Positions 1 through 9,500 of a stretch of 64,000 nt of DNA are shown piece after piece. Position 1 is the stretch's first letter, and each line of letters begins with the position of its first letter. The translations under genes and the position numbers were made by a program. Source of the DNA: Kiloniellales bacterium (GTDB lineage: Bacteria > Pseudomonadota > Alphaproteobacteria > Kiloniellales > JAKSDN01). The stretch lies in the NCBI GenBank assembly GCA_028280455.1, contig JANQLT010000057.1, positions 124,001 through 188,000 on the forward strand. The letters run 5' to 3'. Below the pieces are notes generated by a model. The model worked only from the letters and a program-made list of their open reading frames with translations, was not told where the DNA came from and ran no database searches.

Positions 1-937
1 GCTGAGTCAGAAAGTTCTGACCGGACGGCCCGACAGGCTTGGCTGGGAAGACACCGATATCGCCGGCAGCGACGGCGTCCGGGGCATACTTCTCGAAATA
101 GCCGGTGCCACGGCCCCAGCCCAGAATCGTCGCGGCCTTGCCCGTCGCCAAGTCGGCGAAGGTGTCGAGATAGCCGCGGCTCAGCCAATCCGGCGCCAGG
201 CAGCAGTCGGCAAGCTCTTTCCAGAACTCGAGCACCTCGATCACCGGCTTTTCGGTGAAGGTCGGACGGCCCTTCTCGTCGAACAGCCGCCCACCGTTCG
301 ATCCCGTCCACATGTAGAGGTCTTCGTTGATGAAGAAGCCCGGCCCGGCCAAGCTCAGGCCGTAGCGGTCGATCTTGCCATCTCCGTCCGTATCGACGGT
401 CAGCTTCTTGAGCTGGTCCAGCCACTCGGCCCATGTCTCGGGCGGCTGATCGACCGACAGACCTGCCTCGCGGTAGAAATCCTTGCGGTAGACGGTGACG
501 TCGGTGCCGATCGCGTGCGCCAGGCCGTAGTAGTGGCCGTCCTTCGGGTTGTAGTTGAGCTTCTTGACCACATCGTAGATGTCGTCTTCGCCGACCGAGG
601 CCACCACGTCGTCGAGCGGCCGCAGCAGCCCCTTGGCGGACAGCGAACGCTCCACATAGGCCTGCCCATGAACGGCGTCGGGCAGGGCGCCAGTCGCCAG
701 GGCCGTCTGCATCTTCTTGTCCAGGTCGCCCCAGCCGATGGCTTCCTGATTCACCTTGATCCCGGGGTTCGCCTTCTCGAAGTCGGCGATGATCTCCGCC
801 ATCGCGCCCTTGGTCGCCTCGTTCGGCTCGGTGTGCCAGATCGTTACGACCTTGTCGGCGGCCTGGGCGGTGCCGACCGCCGCCAAGATGGTCAGTGCCG
901 CCGCTCCGGCACGGAGCCACTGTTGTGTCGGTGTCAT
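1..937 (-). CDS. ABC transporter sugar-type substrate-binding protein (3' end outside window)
   Basis: Periplasmic solute receptor of the bacterial extracellular family 1, probably for a sugar or polyol. I translated this frame by hand because the ORF track omits it; it runs off the left edge without a stop. It starts MTPTQQWLRAGAAALTILAA with a clear Sec signal peptide ending near AQA-AD, followed by VVTIWHTEPNE, a typical first strand of this fold. A purine-rich GGGAGGAAAG lies just upstream of the ATG. It follows the oxidoreductase gene by about 75 bp on the same strand, so it is probably the transporter end of the same operon, with permease genes beyond the window. The exact ligand cannot be told. 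Confidence 0.88.
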   Translation of the reverse strand, partial: MTPTQQWLRAGAAALTILAAVGTAQAADKVVTIWHTEPNEATKGAMAEIIADFEKANPGIKVNQEAIGWGDLDKKMQTALATGALPDAVHGQAYVERSLSAKGLLRPLDDVVASVGEDDIYDVVKKLNYNPKDGHYYGLAHAIGTDVTVYRKDFYREAGLSVDQPPETWAEWLDQLKKLTVDTDGDGKIDRYGLSLAGPGFFINEDLYMWTGSNGGRLFDEKGRPTFTEKPVIEVLEFWKELADCCLAPDWLSRGYLDTFADLATGKAATILGWGRGTGYFEKYAPDAVAAGDIGVFPAKPVGPSGQNFLTQ

Positions 938-1012
938 CGCTTTCCTCCCTAATCTTTCGGTTGATTGACGCTGGGGTCCTTCTTCAGCTCCCAGTCTTGA
1001 CGCCTGCTCGTA

Positions 1013-2107
1013 CTAGGGGTCGGCGCCGGTTGTGACAGGGCGAGGGCCGATCTCCGCCAAACAATCCGCGGAGGGCATTCCAAGCTCGATCCAGCGGCCG
1101 AGGTGCGCGCTGCGCTCCATGGCATCGATCAGCTCCAGCGGCCGCAGGGCCTCGGCAGCGACGAACTGACTGGGCACTGGACTGTGCTCGACCGCCTTCA
1201 ACGCCGCCGAGAGAAACCGGCGATGATCGTCGTGGGGGAAGTCCATTGGATGCGCCGGCGGGCCGTCGCCGGGCGCGCTGCCGTGTTCTTGCAGGTCGCC
1301 CCTTTCGTCCCAAACCCGGAGGTGACAGCCTTCGAGCAGGGCGGTGCCGTCGCGTCCAGCTACCCTGATCACGTCGCTGAAACCGGGGCGATGGGCCGTG
1401 CTCGCCAGTATGGTGCCGAGCGCGCCGCCATGCCATTCCACCGCGGCCACGGCCAGGTCCTCGGCCTCCATGCGGTGGCAGGCGGTCGTGCGGGTGCGCG
1501 CGCAGACGGCCGAGACCGGGCCGCAAAGGTGCATGGCCAGGTCGAGCACATGGATGGCCTGCGTCATCAGCACGCCGCCGCCGTCGCGCCTGTAGCTTCC
1601 GCGACCCGGCTCGTCGTAGTAGCTCTGGTCTCGCCACCACGGCACCTGAATCTCGACCGCATGGATCGGACCCAGGTCGCCGCGATCGATCATGTCCTTC
1701 AACAGCGGGGTCACGGTCCGATGGCGGTGTTGGAAGACGACCGCCAAGGGGACGCCCGCGCGATAGCAGGGGGCAACGGCCTGCCGCGCCCGTTCGACCG
1801 AGATCTCGAGGGGCTTCTCGACAATGACCGCCTTTCCGGCGTCGGCCGACATCGAGATCAGGTCGAGGTGAGTGTTCGCGGGTGTCAGGATCAAGGCGGT
1901 CCCGACCTGCGGATCGGCAAGCGCCTCTTCGACCGAAGCCGTGACCCGCGCGCCCGGCAGCCTATCGGCGGCCCGCGCGGCGCGCTCTTCATCGCCCGTG
2001 ACGACCCAGCGAACATCCGCCCCCAGGTCTCGTAGGGCACGGAAGTGCGGCGCCGACGCCATGCCGGCCCCGATCACGGCAATGCCGGGAGCGAAGCGCC
2101 GCGCCAT
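1013..2107 (-). CDS. Gfo/Idh/MocA family NAD(P)-dependent oxidoreductase
   Basis: Predicted cytoplasmic sugar or polyol dehydrogenase. The N-terminus has a Rossmann motif (GIAVIGAGMASAPHFRAL), the middle carries the family EKPLEI motif, and the rest fits the alpha/beta substrate domain; about 364 residues is normal. I chose the ATG at 2107 (MARRFAPG) because the upstream DUF993 gene stops at 2110, leaving a 2-bp gap; the tracked start at 2134 would overlap it. It sits between a DUF993 gene and an ABC binding protein, suggesting a role in catabolising an imported sugar derivative. Substrate unknown. Confidence 0.88.
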   Translation of the reverse strand: MARRFAPGIAVIGAGMASAPHFRALRDLGADVRWVVTGDEERAARAADRLPGARVTASVEEALADPQVGTALILTPANTHLDLISMSADAGKAVIVEKPLEISVERARQAVAPCYRAGVPLAVVFQHRHRTVTPLLKDMIDRGDLGPIHAVEIQVPWWRDQSYYDEPGRGSYRRDGGGVLMTQAIHVLDLAMHLCGPVSAVCARTRTTACHRMEAEDLAVAAVEWHGGALGTILASTAHRPGFSDVIRVAGRDGTALLEGCHLRVWDERGDLQEHGSAPGDGPPAHPMDFPHDDHRRFLSAALKAVEHSPVPSQFVAAEALRPLELIDAMERSAHLGRWIELGMPSADCLAEIGPRPVTTGADP

Positions 2108-2109
2108 TG

Positions 2110-3273
2110 TCAGGCGACCCCCGCCATGCGGCACAGCGAGTCGATGCGCTCCTGCGCCAACGCCGGATCCTGCAGGGCACCGCAGGCAGCGGCCAGCGCC
2201 GCCACCTCGAGGAGATGTGCCAGGCTACGCCGGCCTTCCAGCCCCCCGACCATCCGAAAGTGGTCCTGGTGCCCGTTCAGCCAGGCCAGGAAGACGACAC
2301 CGACCTTGTAGTACTGGGTCGGCCCTCTGAAGACGTGGCGCGCCAAGGGCAGCGTCGGATCCAGGATTGCATGGAACCCGTCGCGGTCGGCCTCGTCCAG
2401 ACGGCGCAGGGCGGCGCCGGCCAGTGGCGCGATGGCGTCGAAGACTCCCAGCAGGGCGTGGCTGAAATGCCCGTCATCACCCGCAATCAAGGCTGGGTAG
2501 TTGAAGTCGTCGCCGGTGAAGACACTCTGGCCACAGTCGAGGCGCGCGCGGAAGCGGACCTCGAAATCCTGATCGAGGAGCGAGAGCTTTATGCCCGAGA
2601 CCTGGCCCGGGCCGGCCTTCTCCATGATCCGGAGCACGGTCGCCGCCGCGTGCTCGAGATCGGTGCCGCCCCAATAGCCGCGGAGCAGCGGATCGAATGC
2701 CTCACCGAGCCAATGCAGCATGACCGGCCGCCGAGCAGCGGACAGGATCTGCCGGTAAGCCTCCTCATAGTCCGCTGCCGAGGTCGCGGACCTGGCCAGG
2801 GCGCGGCTCGCCATGACGATCGCGCGCCCGCCGCGGGACTCGACGAAGTCCAATTGTTCCAGGTAGGCATCGACGATCTGCCGGAGCGGCAGCGCAGCCT
2901 CGCCTGCCAATTGATCGGCGGCAACGCCGACGACGACGTCGGCGCCACCGCGGCCTTCAGCGGCGTCAAGGGTCAGGGCAATCAGCTCTTTCGCCTGATC
3001 CCAGCCCAACCCCATGCCCCGCTGTGCCGTGTCCATGGCTTCGGCGACACCGAGGCCCTGATCCCAGATGTGATGGCGGAACGCGAGCGTGGCCTCCGGA
3101 TCCCAACGGCAGACACCGTTGCCGGTCGGCTCGGCCCAGGGGTCGGCCACCACATGGACCGCCGCGTAGGCCGTTCGACTGGTCGCCGGGCGCCCGGGAC
3201 TCTGTGCCACGGGCTGCAGCGCGACGTGGCGCGGCGCTCCCTGTAGCGTCGGAAGCTGAAGCTGCGCGATCAC
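2110..3273 (-). CDS. DUF993 / dihydrodipicolinate synthase-like protein
   Basis: A 387-residue protein resembling the DUF993 family, usually annotated as dihydrodipicolinate-synthase-like and expected to be a TIM-barrel aldolase or lyase. Internal landmarks are SGIKLSLLDQDFEVRFR, which could hold the Schiff-base lysine, and FTGDDFNYP. These genes are often found with Gfo/Idh/MocA oxidoreductases and sugar ABC transporters, as here. Its start overlaps the upstream alcohol dehydrogenase stop by 4 bp (ATGA), implying translational coupling. A role in carbon-carbon cleavage of a sugar acid is inference. Confidence 0.8.
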   Translation of the reverse strand: MIAQLQLPTLQGAPRHVALQPVAQSPGRPATSRTAYAAVHVVADPWAEPTGNGVCRWDPEATLAFRHHIWDQGLGVAEAMDTAQRGMGLGWDQAKELIALTLDAAEGRGGADVVVGVAADQLAGEAALPLRQIVDAYLEQLDFVESRGGRAIVMASRALARSATSAADYEEAYRQILSAARRPVMLHWLGEAFDPLLRGYWGGTDLEHAAATVLRIMEKAGPGQVSGIKLSLLDQDFEVRFRARLDCGQSVFTGDDFNYPALIAGDDGHFSHALLGVFDAIAPLAGAALRRLDEADRDGFHAILDPTLPLARHVFRGPTQYYKVGVVFLAWLNGHQDHFRMVGGLEGRRSLAHLLEVAALAAACGALQDPALAQERIDSLCRMAGVA

Positions 3274-4289
3274 GGCTCCAGCAGCACCTTGATGTGCTGC
3301 TCGGGATTGCTCTGAAGCGCCTTCAGCGCGTCGTCAACCTCGGCCAAGGGGAAGACTGCGGTGACCATGGGAGACGGATCGAAGGCATCGCTCTCGAGGA
3401 GCGCCACCGTCTTCACGAAGTCGTCCTTCACGTAGTTCCGGGAGATGATGAAGCTCAGCTCTTTCCGATAGCTGTCGGTATGCGGCAGCATCAGCGATTG
3501 ATCTCCATGCGGCAGCCCGACCAACACGCTGCGGCCACCGGGACGCAGGACCTTCGCCGAGACATCGACCGTCTGGTCGTTCGTGACGTTGTCGAGCACG
3601 AGATCGACCGCGCCGACCTGCTCCCGAATCCAGGAAACAAGGGCATCGCCGCTGTCGGTGGTGAAGTCGGAGAAGCCGAAGCGCTCGGCGACCGCCCGGC
3701 GGCTCTCGAAGCGATCGACCAGCAGCACCCGCGCGGCGCCCATGGCCCTCGCGATCAGCGCCGAGGCCAAGCCGATAGCGCCGGTCCCGAAGACCAGCAC
3801 GGTTTCCTCCGCGGCCGTCGCGCCGCGCCGGTTCACATGCATGCCGACCGCGAGCGGCTCGACCAGCGGGCCGAAACGGTCGTAGACCTTGTCAGGCAGC
3901 CTGACGAGCTGCGCCACGCCGGTCGCCATGAATTCGGCGAAACACCCGCCGGGCAGCCCAATGCCCTGAACCTTGAAGGTCGGGCAATGGTTCGTGCGCG
4001 CCTCGTCGCACGCTGGACAGTTACCGCATCCGACGCTCGGGAACACCGTCACCTTGTCGCCGGGAACATAGCCGCTGCCGTCGGGTGCCTTGACCACCTC
4101 GGCTGAACACTCGTGGCCGGGAATCAGCGGGTAGGCCGCGATGGGGCTGACGCCATGGATCGTCGCCAGGTCGCTGGCGCAGATGCCGGCCCGTGTGATC
4201 TTGACCAGCACCTGCCCATCGCCAGCCTCAGGCACGGGAAGATCGAGAACCCGGTACTTCTCCGGCTCATCCAGCATCATCGCAAGCAT
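3270..4289 (-). CDS. zinc-dependent medium-chain alcohol/polyol dehydrogenase
   Basis: NAD(P)-dependent dehydrogenase of the threonine/sorbitol dehydrogenase type. Visible zinc residues are Cys37 (AGICASD) and His59-Glu60 (PGHE) for the catalytic metal, and Cys88, Cys91, Cys94 and Cys102 for the structural zinc. A Rossmann motif (VFGTGAIGLASA) follows near residue 165. The length of 339 residues is typical. It is the first gene of a four-gene minus-strand operon with DUF993, the oxidoreductase and the binding protein. The gap upstream of its start holds an ACTTA-N4-TAAGT element related to the palindrome in front of the TetR gene at 5.7 kb. Confidence 0.9.
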   Translation of the reverse strand: MLAMMLDEPEKYRVLDLPVPEAGDGQVLVKITRAGICASDLATIHGVSPIAAYPLIPGHECSAEVVKAPDGSGYVPGDKVTVFPSVGCGNCPACDEARTNHCPTFKVQGIGLPGGCFAEFMATGVAQLVRLPDKVYDRFGPLVEPLAVGMHVNRRGATAAEETVLVFGTGAIGLASALIARAMGAARVLLVDRFESRRAVAERFGFSDFTTDSGDALVSWIREQVGAVDLVLDNVTNDQTVDVSAKVLRPGGRSVLVGLPHGDQSLMLPHTDSYRKELSFIISRNYVKDDFVKTVALLESDAFDPSPMVTAVFPLAEVDDALKALQSNPEQHIKVLLEP

Positions 4290-4313
4290 CCGACGGCCCG
4301 CCCTTTCATACTT

Positions 4314-4327
4314 ACTTACCTATAAGT
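4314..4327. promoter_or_regulatory. candidate TetR operator upstream of the alcohol dehydrogenase operon
   Basis: ACTTACCTATAAGT, an imperfect inverted repeat with 5-bp arms ACTTA/TAAGT about 25 bp upstream of the dehydrogenase start. The surrounding 20 bp match the perfect palindrome at 5558-5573 at 15 positions without gaps, so both may be bound by the TetR protein encoded at 5679. This is a sequence observation; binding is inferred. Confidence 0.5.
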
Positions 4328-4406
4328 CAGTTTTGAATTAACATGATGGACTTCAGGGCGCAACCGAATTCCACGATCCGCGTGCGGTCCGCCGCTCGGC
4401 TGCGCT

Positions 4407-5537
4407 TCAAGCGAGCAAGCTGCGGGCGATCAGCATGCGCTGGATCTGGTTGGTTCCCTCGTAGATCTGGGTGATTTTGGCGTCGCGATAGAGGCGCTCC
4501 ACCTCGAAGCCGCGGATGTAGCCGCTGCCGCCATGGATTTGCACCGCGTTGGCGCTGTGCTGCACCGCGGCGTCGGAGGCAAAGCACTTGGCCATGGCCG
4601 CTTCGCTCGTCGCCCGCTCGCCCCGATCGAGGCTGCGCGCCGCCTGGTGCACCATGAGGCGGCTGGCATGGACGTCCTTGGCCATGTCGGCGAGCATCCA
4701 TTGTACCGCCTGGAACTCGGCGATAGGCCGGTCGAACTGGACTCTCTCCTTGGCATGGGCGATCGAGGCATTGAGCGCGGCCTGGCAGATGCCGGTCGCC
4801 AGCGCAGCGATCCCGACCCGCCCCTTGTCGAGGGCCTGCATCATCTGCCTGAAGCCGGCGCCCTCTTCGCCAAGCAAGGCGTCCTCGGGCAGCTCGACGT
4901 CGTCGAAGAACAGGGCCGACACCTGCGAGGCACGCTGGCCCATTTTGTGCTCCTTGCGGCCACTGGAGAAGCCCGGCCAGTCCCGCTCGACGATGAACGT
5001 CGAGAGGCCCTTCGTGCCGCTTAGGCCCTCCGTCCGCGCCAGAACGACGGCAAAATCGCAGACCGGCCCGTTGTTGATCCAAAGCTTGGAGCCGCTCAGC
5101 CGCCAGCCGTCCTTGCTTCGCCGCGCACGGGTCTTCAGCCGAGCGACATCGGAGCCGGCCTCGGGCTCGGTGATCGCGAACGCGCACTTCAGATCGCCGC
5201 GCAGCAGCGGCGGCAGATAGCGTGCCTTCTGATCGTCGCGCCCCAGACGCTCCAGCAAGCCGGCGACCAGCTCGACCAAGCCGCAGAGGTCCGCCACGGC
5301 GCTGTAGCCCCGCCCCAGCTCCTCCATGACGAGCGCATAGCTGAGGATGTCGCCCCCGACCCCGCCAAAGTCGGGTCCAACCGCGATTCCCAGGAAGCCG
5401 TCTTGGGCCATGCGGCCATAGACTTCCTCCGGGAAGGCCTCATCCGAATCTAACCGTGCGGCTTGCGGGGCGACAACCTCGTCGGAGAACCTTGCGGCGG
5501 CGTCGCGCAGCAAGCGATGCTGCTCGGAGAGACTCAT
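4407..5537 (-). CDS. acyl-CoA dehydrogenase
   Basis: FAD-dependent alpha,beta-dehydrogenation of an acyl-CoA. The 376-residue protein has the three-domain family layout: helical N-terminus, FAD-contact motif CAFAITEPEAGSDVA, LWINNGPVCDFAVV, and the C-terminal QIYEGTNQIQRML, whose Glu is the expected catalytic base. It ends about 117 bp before the alcohol dehydrogenase operon on the same strand and is divergent from the TetR gene. The perfect palindrome at 5558-5573 lies 20 bp upstream of its start, suggesting direct repression. Substrate chain type cannot be read from sequence. Confidence 0.92.
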   Translation of the reverse strand: MSLSEQHRLLRDAAARFSDEVVAPQAARLDSDEAFPEEVYGRMAQDGFLGIAVGPDFGGVGGDILSYALVMEELGRGYSAVADLCGLVELVAGLLERLGRDDQKARYLPPLLRGDLKCAFAITEPEAGSDVARLKTRARRSKDGWRLSGSKLWINNGPVCDFAVVLARTEGLSGTKGLSTFIVERDWPGFSSGRKEHKMGQRASQVSALFFDDVELPEDALLGEEGAGFRQMMQALDKGRVGIAALATGICQAALNASIAHAKERVQFDRPIAEFQAVQWMLADMAKDVHASRLMVHQAARSLDRGERATSEAAMAKCFASDAAVQHSANAVQIHGGSGYIRGFEVERLYRDAKITQIYEGTNQIQRMLIARSLLA

Positions 5538-5557
5538 GCTGGGAGAAACACTGTTGC

Positions 5558-5573
5558 CTTACTTATAAGTAAG
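5558..5573. promoter_or_regulatory. perfect 16-bp palindrome, candidate TetR operator
   Basis: CTTACTTATAAGTAAG is self-complementary over all 16 bp. It lies between the divergent acyl-CoA dehydrogenase (start 5537) and TetR (start about 5679) genes, the classic place for an autoregulated TetR operator. A related imperfect copy sits at 4314-4327. Confidence 0.65.
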
Positions 5574-5678
5574 TCATAATCTTACCCCTGTCGCTTGGCA
5601 AGCCGGATTCCCCGGGATCCTGTGTCGTTGTCGCGACCTATCGGGCCCGATCAAGGTCGAGACGTAAGGAGTCCGCTT

Positions 5679-6359
5679 GTGGCCGGACGAGCCGCCCCGA
5701 CTGAAAGCCAGCCGAGACGCGAAGGCGGCGGCTCGCCATCGGCGAAGAAAGACCGGAGCGACATGCGCGACCGCATCAAGGCGGTCGCCACGGATCTGTT
5801 CGTCCGTCATGGGTTCCGCGGCGTGAGCTTCGGCGATATCGCGCCGGTCCTGGGTATCACACGCGCGAACATCCACTACCACTTCGGCAACAAGCAGAAG
5901 CTCCTCGAAGAGGTCTTGGAGGACTATGTCGACGACACCCTGGCACGGTTCCGGCGGGTCTGGACCAGCGGTGACCGAAGCTTCGAGGAGAAGATCGAGG
6001 CGACGATCGCGCTCAACCGAGAGCGCTACGTAAAGTTCAACTCGGGCCGGTCACACGGTCGGCCCTGGAGCTTGATTGCGCGTATGCGCAACGAGATGGA
6101 CGTTATCGGCGACTATGCGGAGAAGACCCTGAAGCGCTTCGCCCGCGACCTCTCCACCTACATTCGGGAGGCCACGGAAGCCGCGATCCGGCGCGGCGAG
6201 TTTGTCCCGGACGCGCCTGTCGAAGAGATCGTGGTCCAATTGGTCAGCATCGCCAACAGCGCCGGCCCCATCACCCAAGATGCCGGCAGTTTTGAACGCC
6301 TCGAACGGCTATACCGCGCCTTCCTGGGAACCGTTGCGGCAGCCTACGGCCCTGACTGA
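5679..6359 (+). CDS. TetR/AcrR family transcriptional regulator
   Basis: DNA-binding repressor. After a basic tail, an N-terminal helix-turn-helix is visible (DLFVRHGFRGVSFGDIAP ... ANIHYHFGNKQKLLEEVL), with an all-helical ligand domain behind it. The tracked ORF begins at 5595, but that leader has no ribosome site; AAGGAG at 5666 sits 7 bp before an in-frame GTG at 5679, giving 226 residues, so I prefer that start. The gene is divergent from the acyl-CoA dehydrogenase, with a perfect palindrome between them. An acyl-CoA or fatty-acid-like ligand is plausible from context only. Confidence 0.88.
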   Translation: MAGRAAPTESQPRREGGGSPSAKKDRSDMRDRIKAVATDLFVRHGFRGVSFGDIAPVLGITRANIHYHFGNKQKLLEEVLEDYVDDTLARFRRVWTSGDRSFEEKIEATIALNRERYVKFNSGRSHGRPWSLIARMRNEMDVIGDYAEKTLKRFARDLSTYIREATEAAIRRGEFVPDAPVEEIVVQLVSIANSAGPITQDAGSFERLERLYRAFLGTVAAAYGPD

Positions 6360-6588
6360 AGCGTCGAGCCTCCGCGACGGTGACACGAACACAAGGCGTA
6401 GGTCTCTCGCCTTTTCGGCACCGCATGGATCCTTCGTCATATCGAGAGAATCGGAGGTCTAGCAATACACCGTGATTGAAGAGCCTATAAGGTGCCCAAA
6501 CATGGAACCAGATTGCAATGCTCGCTCAGGCTGTTGCCGTCATCGTTGCTCACCAATCGGCATAAGTGCCGACCTGATCTTAGCCGCA

Positions 6589-9500
6589 TCAGCTGACATC
6601 TGATTGGTCGATGCCCTGCTCGACCAGCAACGATACGCTCTGAATGCTGTATGAGAAATAGTTCACACCCTCCACTTCCATGAGACCGTTGTTGTTCCAG
6701 CCTTGTCCTTGGCTAACGATGGTGTCGTTCGTGTCTCCGGTGACGAAGAGTAGGTTGCCTCCATCAGTCGTGTCGATGACATCACCAAGCGTCAGGGTCA
6801 GGGTGTTGCCCGCATTGCCCGCGAGTTCAAATCGCTCGATGTCATTGATCCTGAAGTTCTCGATTAGGGTAAGATCGATGTCGTCATTGAAGTCGACGAC
6901 CAAAGTGTCATCGCCATCGCCGCCATCGACGATCTGAAATCCACTGTCGACAATCACTAGACGATCGTCGCCTTCTCGTCCATAAGCCTGAACACTGGCG
7001 CCAATACCCGAAATGTGATCGTCGAAGTTAGACGCTCGCACACTTTCGAATCCGGTGAACACGTCGGTCCCGCTCTCGCTGCTGACCGCCTGCGGAGTTC
7101 CTTGAGCCGAGAAGTCGAGAGTCACTCCGTCACGGGAGTTGACATACTCGAGAGTGTCGAAGCCGCTGCCGCCGACGAGCGAGTCATCGCCGCCTAGGCC
7201 CTCGATGACATTGTCGCCTGCTCCGCCGATGAGCGTGTCACTGAAGTTGGAGCCGGCAGCACCCTCGAATCCGACAAAGGTGTCGATCCCTTGGCTGGCG
7301 CTGATCACCTGCGCAACACCCTGGGCAGAGAGGTCGACCGTGACGCCGTCGGGGGAATCGAAGAACAGCAGGAAATCGAAGCCATCCCCACCGTCCAGTG
7401 AATCATTGCCACCGAGACCCTGGAAGCTCGATACGCCGGCTCCCGCCACCATCAGGTCATCGCCGTTGGATCCGGTTACGAAATCGATGTTGAACAGGCT
7501 ATCGGTATCGCCGAAGCCATCGCGAACTTGGCCCGGGGCGACACCGAGAATCGGAGTCGCACCGAGGTTGACCACAACGTTGGTCGTTCCAGGAGTACCG
7601 ACCGGATCGCGAGCATACGACACCGAACCAACGAAATCCGCGCCGCCGTCGATCAGATCATCGCCGGCGCCGCCGAACAATACCGCCGTGCCCGTTCCTC
7701 CGAAAATCTGGTCGTCCCCCTCGTCGCCAAAAAGCCGCACATTGCCGTTACCCGCGAAAAGGCTGTCAGAGTCAGCGCCGCCAAATGCGAGCCCATTCCC
7801 CTGCCCCGTCTCAATATGATCGTTGCCTGCGCCACCAAACAATCGATCAGAGCCCCGGCCGCCAAACAGACTGTTGTCACGATCGTCACCAATGAGAATG
7901 TCAGCCTGATTGCTGCCGATCACATTTTCCACAGCGGCCAATCGGTCAAACTCGAAATCGCGGAAAAAGCCGATGTGGTGCAGGATGTCAGACGAGTCCG
8001 CGGCCAGCCCACCACTGAACTCCCTCCCGTCGATTACATCGACGAGGGTCGCTGTCCCGCTCTGCGTGTCTATGGTGAACAGCCTGATACCGGGCGCCTC
8101 GAGACCCGAGATATTCGTACCGGCCTCTACCGCAAAGAGCGTTCCAGTAGACTCGATGTAGGTCAGATCTCCGATGGCCACGCCACCGCCGGAGCCATCC
8201 AATAGAGCAATCTCTGAAACGACGCTGCCATCGCTTGGATCGAGCTCGACAAGCGTGCTGAACCGCTCGAAGCTGTCGTCGAGCCTGTTTGGCAGCTTGG
8301 AAGCGAAGATTCTGAATCCCGCTGCCGCCGACGAATCGGGCACAATCGCAATGCCTGTCAAACCTCCATGCGCCACCCCGTCGCCGACCAGAGCTCCCTC
8401 TCCGTTCGCCTTATTGAGCGTAAGGAGTGCGCCCGGATCGACTCGTGAACCGCGGCCTGCAACGGCGTAGAGCGTGCCATCCGGCGCCACGGCAAGATCA
8501 CTCGCCGACCAACTTCCAGTGGTGCCGATCAGACTCAGCGAGCCGTCCAAGGCCACCCGATAGATTTCACTACCTTCAGTGCCGCCACTTCCTCCGCCGG
8601 TTCCGAAGAATTGATTCAGGCCTGGATCGAATCCCAAACCGTCGATGAAGGGGTCAATGGCAGAGGAGATAACAGTATCGACCTGACCGGTGACCGGGTT
8701 CAAAGTCTCGAATGTCGTCGTATCGTTTGCGACGACTTTGGCCTCTTCGGCGGAAAGATCGACTCGAACCCGTCTGTCGTAGACCGCGGTGTCTTCTCCA
8801 GGCCCACCATCTATGCTGTCCGCTCCTTCGCCACCCATCACGGTGTCGTTGCCAGCGCCACCCTGCAAGCTGTCCACGCCAGCGCCCCCGACAAGCGAGT
8901 CCTGACCGTCTCCTCCATCGACCTCCAGGGCATGTGCAGAGACGAGTGCCGTCGCATCCACCGCGTCATTGCCCGTCCCGCCATTGAAGACGATCGTGTT
9001 CGGCGCCAAATCCGTGCCATCGAAGTTGCCGTCTACAATGAGCGTGTCGCCCGCATTCGTGGCGGTGAATTCGATGATTTCGACGCCGTCGAGGTCGAGA
9101 GCCAAGACACCGTCGATACTAACCGCGATGTGATCGTCGGGAAAACCGCCGACGCCATCGAACGTTTCTCCGTCCTGCACCAGGTATGTCGTCGAAATCC
9201 CATCGACGCCACGAACGATCAAGCGATCGTTGCCACTGTTGCCGGTGATCGTGTCTTGGCCGTCACCAACTCTATATACGAAACTATCGTCGTCATCGCC
9301 TCCGTTTAGGCTGTCGTTCCCGGATCCACCGTCAAGCAGATCGTCTCCCGAAAGACCATCCAGTGTGTCGACACCCGGCCCGCCGAAAAGCGTATCGTCG
9401 CCATTCGTTCCGAGGATCACGTCGTCACCGAGATTGTTCGACACGACGGTCAGGACGATGTCGTTGCCATCGCCACCGCTGTAATCGATCTGGAAGGCGA

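Noticed and set aside
7160-9460. Short repeated units suggesting a CRISPR-like array
   Set aside because: They are in-frame calcium-binding nonapeptide repeats of the giant protein, not uniform repeats with unique spacers.
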